Below are positions 5,957 to 10,705 of a stretch of 10,705 nt of DNA, piece after piece. Numbering within the stretch: position 1 is the stretch's first letter; each line of letters begins with the position of its first letter. The position numbers and the translations under genes are program-made. The stretch comes from Phycisphaerae bacterium. Its GTDB lineage: Bacteria > Planctomycetota > Phycisphaerae > Sedimentisphaerales > SM23-30. The stretch lies in the NCBI GenBank assembly GCA_021736565.1, contig JAIPFO010000092.1:1-10705 (forward strand). The letters are read 5' to 3'. The notes under the pieces are model-generated. The model saw only the letters and a list, made by a program, of their open reading frames with translations. It had not been told where the DNA came from and did no database searches.

Positions 5957-6969
5957 AACCATTAGTAGGTATAGTTTACGATCTGCGAAGTGACTATCTG
6001 TCGGAAGGGTATTCGCAAGAGGATGTGGCGGAGTTTGACTCTGACGCGACCATAGAATTTCTGCAGGCAGCGATAGAACGGTGCGGCTATCGCACCGAGC
6101 GGATCGGTCACGGCAAAGCACTGAACCTCAAGTTAGTGGCTGGCCATCGCTGGGACATGGTGTTTAATGTCGCCGAGGGCTTCGGGGGACGTAATCGGGA
6201 ATCGTATGTACCAACGCTGCTGGAGATGTACAACATCGCTTATACTTTTTCCGACCCGCTGACCTGTGCCCTGACGCTTGATAAGGCCATGGCCAAGCAA
6301 TGGGTTGCCCAGCAGCATCTGGCGACCCCTCCCTTTGCGGTGGTCGAGACCCTGGACGACGTTGAGGCGGTCCATCTGGACTATCCACTGTTTGCCAAGC
6401 CCCTGACGGAGGGTTCTGGCAAGGGCATTGACCAGAATTCAAAAATCGAAAATGCGACGAAGCTCAAAACGGTTTGTACCGAATTACTGAGTCGTTACAG
6501 TCAGCCAGTCCTGGTCGAGGAGTTTCTCCCCGGTCGCGAGTTTACCGTGGGCATTCTGGGTACGGATAAGGATGCAAGGGTTTTGGGCACGATGGAAATC
6601 GAACTGGTTTTCAAAAATGAACCGGCGATCTATTCGTATTTGAACAAGGAAGAGTGTGAGTCGCGTATTCACTATCATCCATTGCGGGATGATCCCACCC
6701 TAAAAGAAAAGGTTGAACAACTTGCCCTGCACTGCTACCAGGTTTTGCAATGCCGCGATGCCGGGCGGGTGGATATTCGTTGTGACCATAACGGCACCCC
6801 CTGTTTTATCGAGGTTAACCCGCTGGCAGGATTACATCCCCATCATTCAGACCTGCCGATGATCGCGACCCAGGAGGGGATGGACTACGATGCGCTGATC
6901 GGCACCATTCTTCAGAACGCCTTCAAACGTATCAATACCGGGAGCCAGCAGACGTGGAAAATATCCTGA
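5953..6969 (+). CDS. ATP-grasp ligase, D-Ala-D-Ala-ligase-like (first of two)
   Basis: A 338-residue protein of about D-Ala-D-Ala ligase (Ddl) length. ATP-grasp enzymes join a carboxylate, activated as acyl phosphate, to an amine. Seen: FNVAEGFGG (71-79), TLDKAMAKQW (108-117), ATP-binding Lys149 in LFAKPLTEGSGKG, VEEFLPGREFTVG (188-200), and the magnesium-binding Asp274 (GRVDIR) and Glu287/Asn289 (FIEVNP). The N-terminus lacks the E-x-E-V-S pattern of true Ddl enzymes, which helps place the first D-alanine. The omega-loop end (GLHPHHSDLP) is related to Ddl but carries extra histidines. A ligase for a different amino acid is therefore likely, not a cell-wall Ddl. ATG 5953 overlaps the previous stop and has a good ribosome site (AAAGGA, 6 nt spacer). 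Substrates are unknown; beta-lysine or an acetylated form is the contextual guess. Confidence 0.88.
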   Translation: MKPLVGIVYDLRSDYLSEGYSQEDVAEFDSDATIEFLQAAIERCGYRTERIGHGKALNLKLVAGHRWDMVFNVAEGFGGRNRESYVPTLLEMYNIAYTFSDPLTCALTLDKAMAKQWVAQQHLATPPFAVVETLDDVEAVHLDYPLFAKPLTEGSGKGIDQNSKIENATKLKTVCTELLSRYSQPVLVEEFLPGREFTVGILGTDKDARVLGTMEIELVFKNEPAIYSYLNKEECESRIHYHPLRDDPTLKEKVEQLALHCYQVLQCRDAGRVDIRCDHNGTPCFIEVNPLAGLHPHHSDLPMIATQEGMDYDALIGTILQNAFKRINTGSQQTWKIS

Positions 6970-8009
6970 TATTGCATAATACCTATGGCTCACCGGAGGA
7001 TTCGCTCTATGAAAGCCGCGCCGGGGTGATGGACCAGGTTCGGGCGGTTCAGCAGGCTTTGGATATGCTGAACCTGGCAAGTGAGGTGCTGGCCGTTGAG
7101 AATCTACGGCATTTGACGCAGATCTTAGGATCAAGACGGGAACATATTATTTTCAATCTTGTCGAGGAGTTTTTGTGCGATATTGAGCAGGCCTGTTATG
7201 TCCCGGCGGTTTCCCGGGCATTGGGAAAGTACTGCACCGGGAATGACACCCCCGCACTGCTTTTGTCACAGAACAAGATCTACACCAAGGCGTTATTACG
7301 GGATGCCGGCTTGCCGTCACCGGAAGGAATCGTCCTTTCGGGGCGAGAGGCAACCGATTGGCGTTCTCTTCCGGCCGGTTGGTATATTTTCAAGCCGGCG
7401 TTTTGCGATGCCAGCGAGGGAATTACCTCTGCGTCTGTTCTTTCCCTGCCGGACGAAAAGAAAAAGGCCGAAGCACTGCTCCAAAGGCTCTATGAACAAT
7501 TTTCCCAACCGGTGATCGTTGAACAGTTCATCCCGGGCAGGGAGCTGAATGTTTCAGTGATCCAGCGAAATAGAAAGATCAAGGTCCTGCCACTGGCGGA
7601 GATCGATTTTACGGCTTTTTCAGATTCGCAAACGAAGATCGTTGATCACGATGCCAAGTGGCAGAAGGATTCGTTCGGGTATAACAATACCCCCCGCAAG
7701 ATTCCAGCGGATTTACCCGACCATGTTTCCGTCCGGGTGGAATCACTGGCCGCCGCGGCATTTAAATCACTGAACTGTCAGGATTATGCCCGGGTGGATT
7801 TTCGACTGGACGAAGAGCTGAATCCGTTTATACTTGAAGTCAATCCCAATCCGGATATTTCAGAAGATGCCGGTTTTGCCGCAGCCCTCCAGGCCGCGGA
7901 TATTCCGTATGAGCGATTTATCTGGACCGTTATAACCAATACACAAGACCGCCTGTCCGCCGCCCAGTATACGGCACAGGCAAACACTAAATGGACACCC
8001 ATATGCTAA
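6954..8009 (+). CDS. ATP-grasp ligase, D-Ala-D-Ala-ligase-like (second of two)
   Basis: A 351-residue relative of the previous protein, clearly diverged rather than a recent duplicate. ATP-grasp features: FNLVEEF (67-73), SQNKIYTKALLRDAGLPSP (105-123), Lys147 in YIFKPAFCDASEG, VEQFIPGRELNVSV (189-202), Asp282 in ARVDFR and Glu295/Asn297 in ILEVNPNPD. The C-terminal loop NPNPDISEDAGFA replaces the G-M-T-x-x-S loop of true Ddl enzymes, so the acceptor site must differ. It starts with GTG at 6954, inside the end of the previous gene (16-nt overlap), with GGGAG 9 nt upstream, so the two are probably translated together. An N-terminal HNTYGSPEDSLYESRAG segment takes the place of the usual substrate-binding start. 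It probably carries out a second peptide-bond step or works with the first ligase. Substrates are unknown. Confidence 0.87.
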   Translation: MENILILHNTYGSPEDSLYESRAGVMDQVRAVQQALDMLNLASEVLAVENLRHLTQILGSRREHIIFNLVEEFLCDIEQACYVPAVSRALGKYCTGNDTPALLLSQNKIYTKALLRDAGLPSPEGIVLSGREATDWRSLPAGWYIFKPAFCDASEGITSASVLSLPDEKKKAEALLQRLYEQFSQPVIVEQFIPGRELNVSVIQRNRKIKVLPLAEIDFTAFSDSQTKIVDHDAKWQKDSFGYNNTPRKIPADLPDHVSVRVESLAAAAFKSLNCQDYARVDFRLDEELNPFILEVNPNPDISEDAGFAAALQAADIPYERFIWTVITNTQDRLSAAQYTAQANTKWTPIC

Positions 8010-8497
8010 CCACACCGAATGCCGTTCACATCCGAAAAGCAAAAGTCGCCGATCACCCGGCAGTTATTGATATTGTCAGGGCGACCGGATTTTTTCGTCC
8101 CACGGAGATCGAGATCGCCTTTGAGGTATTTGATGAAGCCGCGATGAACAAGCGTGGCAGCAATTACCGCTCCTATGTCGCCGAGGTTGCCGACCAGGTC
8201 GTTGGCTGGATTTGTTTTGGCGCGACCCCCGGGACCCTTGGAACCTTTGATGTGTACTGGATCGTCGTTGATCCGGCCCGGCAGCGTCATCGTGTCGGTT
8301 CTCAGTTGCTCGAATTCGCTGAAACGGATATCCGCAAACAAAAAGGCCGACTGATCGTCATCGAAACCAGCGGGTCAGAACGCTACCTTCCAACCCGAAA
8401 TTTTTACGAGCAAAACGCCTATCATCTGGCAGCGGATGTCAAGGATTTTTATGCGCCCGGCGACGACAAGTGGATATTTGCTAAAAAGCTTAGCTAG
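7991..8497 (+). CDS. GNAT-family N-acetyltransferase
   Basis: A 168-residue single-domain protein. The GNAT fold is supported by AVHIRKAKVADHPAVIDIV at the N-terminus, the strand-loop-helix VYWIVVDPARQRHRVGSQLL (88-107) that holds acetyl-CoA, and ETSGSERYLPTRNFYEQNAY (125-144), a typical motif B with its Tyr. The pyrophosphate loop reads QRHRVGS, with Arg at the position that is usually the first glycine. The gene starts inside the previous one (19-nt overlap); an in-frame ATG at 8003 is an alternative. The ribosome site is weak, consistent with translational coupling. In archaea and some bacteria a GNAT (AblB) next to lysine 2,3-aminomutase (AblA) makes N-epsilon-acetyl-beta-lysine, a compatible solute. 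This protein could serve that role, but so could the GNAT domain of the fusion protein. Last gene of the operon. Confidence 0.88.
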   Translation: MDTHMLTTPNAVHIRKAKVADHPAVIDIVRATGFFRPTEIEIAFEVFDEAAMNKRGSNYRSYVAEVADQVVGWICFGATPGTLGTFDVYWIVVDPARQRHRVGSQLLEFAETDIRKQKGRLIVIETSGSERYLPTRNFYEQNAYHLAADVKDFYAPGDDKWIFAKKLS

Positions 8498-8569
8498 TTT
8501 CTGCTGCGGATCGCATGAATTTGGCGGGGACGATCTTGACCGATTCGTTCGTTAGAACTTTGAGCGTCC

Positions 8570-8598
8570 TTGTTTTCGGAGAAACAGAGGGCTATAAT
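8570..8598 (+). promoter_or_regulatory. Promoter of the peroxidase gene
   Basis: A perfect TATAAT at 8593-8598 lies 17 bp after TTGTTT (8570-8575, three of six -35 positions). It sits between the operon end (8497) and the peroxidase start (8630), so this gene can be transcribed separately. No clear terminator is seen between 8498 and 8570. Confidence 0.5.
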
Positions 8599-8629
8599 GG
8601 GTTGTATGAATATTATGAAAGGAGCCACT

Positions 8630-9268
8630 ATGAAGGCAGAGATTCGATTGATCACCATTTTTTTACTGATACTGGCATCTCCGATCCTTATCTGGAGTAC
8701 CGGGTGCGAAAATAATGAGGTACAAGATGAGCCGATGCCAAAGAAAACATTAGACGTTGAGGATTCAAGCATGAACAAGAAATTTTATTCATTTACAATG
8801 GATGATATCGATGGAAATTCTACCCCCCTGTCGACCTATAGTGGGAAAGTCGTTTTAGTGGTCAATGTTGCCAGTCAATGCGGTTATACCAAACAATATG
8901 CCGGGTTACAGGAGCTCTATGAGAAGTATAAGGACCAGGGATTTGTGATTCTGGGGTTTCCCGCGAATAATTTTGGCGGTCAGGAGCCAGGGACTGAAAT
9001 CGAGATCAAGACATTCTGCACCACGAAATTCAATGTAACCTTTCCGATGTTTTCCAAGATATCGGTCAAAGGCAAGGACATTCATCCCCTGTATCAATAC
9101 CTAACCAATCCAGAGGAGAATGGCGTGTATGGAGAGACTGTTACCTGGAACTTCAATAAATACCTGATTGATAAGACCGGAAAAACGATCGGTTATTTTG
9201 GGACAAGAACCAAGCCCTTGTCTTCAGAAATCACAGAGGCCGTTGAAGCCGCTTTGAAAGAGGAATAA
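8630..9268 (+). CDS. Glutathione peroxidase-family thiol peroxidase with lipoprotein-like leader
   Basis: A 212-residue protein counted from ATG 8630, chosen because AAAGGAG sits 5 nt before it and the hydrophobic leader begins there; the frame extends further upstream but across the promoter. Residues 1-25 form a signal segment ending in WSTGC, a loose lipobox with Cys26, so the protein is probably exported and perhaps lipid-anchored. The peroxidase domain (about 50-210) has the reactive Cys84 in NVASQCGYT (cysteine, not selenocysteine), Gln118 in FGGQEPG, and Trp173-Asn174 in WNFNKYLID, the full catalytic tetrad. Cys130 in FCTTKFNVTFPMF matches the resolving cysteine of thioredoxin-dependent family members, so reduction by a thioredoxin-like partner rather than glutathione is likely. 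It would reduce hydroperoxides outside the cytoplasm. No functional link to the operon is evident. Confidence 0.9.
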   Translation: MKAEIRLITIFLLILASPILIWSTGCENNEVQDEPMPKKTLDVEDSSMNKKFYSFTMDDIDGNSTPLSTYSGKVVLVVNVASQCGYTKQYAGLQELYEKYKDQGFVILGFPANNFGGQEPGTEIEIKTFCTTKFNVTFPMFSKISVKGKDIHPLYQYLTNPEENGVYGETVTWNFNKYLIDKTGKTIGYFGTRTKPLSSEITEAVEAALKEE

Positions 9269-9297
9269 CCGGGGGGAGGAAGTCAGCGTTCAGGCTT

Positions 9298-9351
9298 TAT
9301 CCCCCCATCCGCTCACGATGGGCTGACACCCGCTGTGAGGGGATGGGGATA
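9298..9351. repeat. Long imperfect stem-loop after the peroxidase gene
   Basis: The left arm 9298-9316 (TATCCCCCCATCCGCTCAC) pairs with the right arm 9335-9351 (GTGAGGGGATGGGGATA) with one mismatch and two extra C. An inner GGG/CCC pair (9320-9322 and 9329-9331) can extend it. No T-run follows, so terminator function is uncertain. It may be one end of a small non-coding repeat element that includes the next two hairpins. Confidence 0.6.
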
Positions 9352-9362
9352 TCTATTATGCG

Positions 9363-9402
9363 GAATGCCATGGGTTTCGCTGCGCTCACCGAAATGGCAT
9401 TC
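9363..9402. repeat. Bulged 13-bp stem-loop
   Basis: GAATGCCA (9363-9370) and TTTCG (9375-9379) pair with CGAAA (9390-9394) and TGGCATTC (9395-9402), leaving a 4-nt TGGG bulge and a 10-nt loop. All 13 pairs are perfect. Confidence 0.6.
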
Positions 9403-9419
9403 GGGCCATTTACAATACT

Positions 9420-9436
9420 GCCAGCCAGATGCTGGC
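9420..9436. repeat. Short perfect hairpin
   Basis: GCCAGC (9420-9425) and GCTGGC (9431-9436) pair perfectly around a 5-nt loop, CAGAT. It is the third stem-loop in a row within about 140 nt. Confidence 0.55.
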
Positions 9437-9535
9437 CTGCAACTTACGACGGTAATAAAACAATTTCATGTTAACGCAGGGTTTTATCACTTGATTTTTC
9501 TATCACACCCCTTTTGGCGGTGCGTCCATAAGTCT

Positions 9536-9558
9536 ATGTTATAAAACATGTTATAAAA
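9536..9558. repeat. Tandem 11-nt A/T-rich direct repeat
   Basis: ATGTTATAAAA occurs at 9536-9546 and again at 9548-9558, a 12-nt period. The junction forms the palindrome AACATGTT (9545-9552). The spacing of about one helical turn and the position upstream of the oxidoreductase gene would suit a regulator binding site, but chance in an A/T-rich region is possible. Confidence 0.4.
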
Positions 9559-9690
9559 TTATCTATGGCTTTTTTGCAATAAATACTACCGTTTTCTCGT
9601 ATTATTTGATATGATTTTAATCATGCTCTTTTAGTCCGTTGTTAAAAAGAGAAATCAGAGAATACTATTTATTGAAAGGCAGAAATCGCT

Positions 9691-10705
9691 ATGAACCAGA
9701 CACGTCGAGATTTTATTAAGAAGACTGCTTTAATGTCGGTGGCTCCGATGGTTCTTCCGTCGCACCTTGTCCTGGGGGCCAATAAGCCGAGTAACCGGGT
9801 TACGATGGGCTTTATTGGGATGGGCAAGCAGAATGGTGGGCTTTTGGGGGGCTTTATCAGCAAGAATAATGTGCAGGTTCTGGGTGTCTGCGATGTTGAC
9901 AAGACCCGGCTTGATCATGCTCAAGACAGAGTAAACACCTATTATAAAGGGAATCCTAAAAAGGGAACGGCGGATTGTCAGGCGTATAATGACCTCAGGA
10001 AGCTGATCGCTCGTGATGATATCGACGCGGTATGCATCGCGACGCCGGACCACTGGCACGCCTACCCGATGGTGTCGGCGCTTCGTTCTGGCAAAGATGT
10101 CTATTGCGAAAAACCGCTGACCCATAACATTCACGAGGCGGTGACGGTTATGGAGACCGTTAAGAAGACTGGCCGGGTTTTGCAGACCGGTTCGATGCAG
10201 CGGTCATCGGCTGAATTTCGTATTGCCTGTGAACTGGTGCGAAACGGGGTTATCGGCAAGGTCAGTCATATTGAATGCAGTTTCGGCCCTCCCGGCAGAC
10301 CCTGCGATCTGCCTGAAGAGCCCATGGAGCCGGGTCTTGACTGGAACATGTGGGTCGGTCCGGCCCCGATGAGGCCTTACAGCTCGGTCTTGAGTCCCCG
10401 GGGCGTTCACGGGCATTATCCGGACTGGCGAAGCTATAAAGAGTTTGGCGGCGGGATGGTCTGCGACTGGGGGGCCCACCATATGGATATTGCCCAGTGG
10501 GCATTGGGGATGGACCAGAGCGGCCCGGTCGAGATATTACCGCCGGCTAACAAAGGCGATAAGCGGGGTGCGGTGCTAGTGTATGCCAATGGCGTTCGCG
10601 TGATCCATAAAGATGGATACGGTGTGCATGTCTACGGTGACCAAGGGGAAGTGAAGGTCAATCGCGGCCGATTCGAGTTGGTTCTGGATGGTAAAACAGT
10701 TTACG
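9691..10705 (+). CDS. Gfo/Idh/MocA-family oxidoreductase with twin-arginine leader (partial, cut by window end)
   Basis: An open frame of 338 codons runs off the right edge. Residues 1-29 form a Tat export leader: twin arginines in TRRDFIKK (4-11), then a hydrophobic stretch ending near HLVLGAN. The NAD(P)-binding Rossmann fold follows (RVTMGFIGMGKQNGG at 36-50, CDVD at 67-70). The family hallmark EKP is at 140-142 with the conserved Lys141. DWGAHHMDIAQWALG (259-273) is the C-terminal-domain active-site region with paired histidines. Members with such leaders usually reach about 430-450 residues, so about 100 are missing. These enzymes oxidise or reduce sugars, inositols or sugar derivatives, and the exported ones are typical of polysaccharide-degrading bacteria. 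The substrate cannot be read from the sequence. ATG 9691 follows AAAGG by 11 nt. No tie to the upstream operon is apparent. Confidence 0.93.
   Translation, partial: MNQTRRDFIKKTALMSVAPMVLPSHLVLGANKPSNRVTMGFIGMGKQNGGLLGGFISKNNVQVLGVCDVDKTRLDHAQDRVNTYYKGNPKKGTADCQAYNDLRKLIARDDIDAVCIATPDHWHAYPMVSALRSGKDVYCEKPLTHNIHEAVTVMETVKKTGRVLQTGSMQRSSAEFRIACELVRNGVIGKVSHIECSFGPPGRPCDLPEEPMEPGLDWNMWVGPAPMRPYSSVLSPRGVHGHYPDWRSYKEFGGGMVCDWGAHHMDIAQWALGMDQSGPVEILPPANKGDKRGAVLVYANGVRVIHKDGYGVHVYGDQGEVKVNRGRFELVLDGKTVY

Larger units (their letters stand above)
9269..9690. other. 422-nt non-coding interval rich in hairpins
   Basis: No convincing gene. The open frame at 9335-9544 has no ribosome site or domain and runs through hairpins. 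The first part (9298-9436) holds three successive stem-loops. The second part (about 9440-9690) is A/T-rich with a 12-nt-period direct repeat (9536-9558) and a small inverted repeat, ATGATT-TT-AATCAT, at 9611-9624. The promoter of the next gene must lie here, but I see no pair of boxes good enough to call. Confidence 0.6.

Noticed and set aside
5953..6969. Cell-wall D-Ala-D-Ala ligase
   Set aside because: The N-terminal substrate motif is absent and the acceptor loop is altered; it sits in a metabolic operon beside a second, different ligase.
8570..8629. Upstream extension of the peroxidase reading frame
   Set aside because: It begins on a TTG within the predicted promoter -35 box. ATG 8630 has a strong ribosome site and starts the hydrophobic leader.
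9335..9544. 69-codon open frame after the peroxidase gene
   Set aside because: It begins inside one stem-loop and crosses two more, with no ribosome site and no domain.
9730..10504. Long minus-strand open frames under the oxidoreductase gene
   Set aside because: They are antisense shadows of the plus-strand Gfo/Idh/MocA gene, whose motifs are unmistakable.

Overview
The window reads as a piece of a bacterial chromosome of roughly balanced base composition. The secreted Gfo/Idh/MocA-type oxidoreductase with a twin-arginine leader at the right end is a style of gene very common in the Planctomycetes-Verrucomicrobia-Lentisphaerae group. The oxygen-sensitive radical-SAM aminomutase fits an anaerobic or microaerobic lifestyle. 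This assignment is an inference of low confidence. There are no rRNA, tRNA or CRISPR features and no transposase gene.

Layout. (1) 7-1230, minus strand: a complete peptidase T gene (pepT). (2) 1231-1950: a 720-nt non-coding interval holding a candidate pepT promoter, an inverted repeat, a degenerate 48-49 nt repeat cluster, a strong GC-rich hairpin with an alternative pairing partner, and an A-rich promoter zone with a perfect 14-bp palindrome just before the next gene. (3) 1951-2625: a TetR-family regulator. (4) 2772-8497: five same-strand genes forming what looks like one operon. They are a lysine 2,3-aminomutase-type radical SAM enzyme, a GNAT acetyltransferase fused to an acetylpolyamine-amidohydrolase/HDAC-type deacetylase, two different D-Ala-D-Ala-ligase-like ATP-grasp enzymes, and a second GNAT. 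The last four overlap each other by 4, 16 and 19 nt. (5) 8630-9268: a glutathione-peroxidase-family protein with a membrane-anchor or lipoprotein leader and its own promoter. (6) 9269-9690: a non-coding interval rich in hairpins and short repeats. (7) 9691 to the window edge: the first 338 codons of the Gfo/Idh/MocA oxidoreductase.

How the genes may work together. The aminomutase keeps the radical-SAM cysteines, the PLP lysine and both aspartates that hold the side-chain amino group of lysine in the clostridial enzyme, so it most likely makes beta-lysine. Acetyltransferases, amide-forming ATP-grasp ligases and a zinc deacylase follow. This is a coherent enzyme set for making an acetylated beta-lysine and/or joining beta-lysine to other amino acids, with acetylation acting as a reversible protecting group or end cap. 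I do not recognise this gene set as a characterised pathway. It is the most interesting part of the window. The TetR gene directly upstream is the obvious candidate regulator, and its own start region carries an operator-like palindrome.
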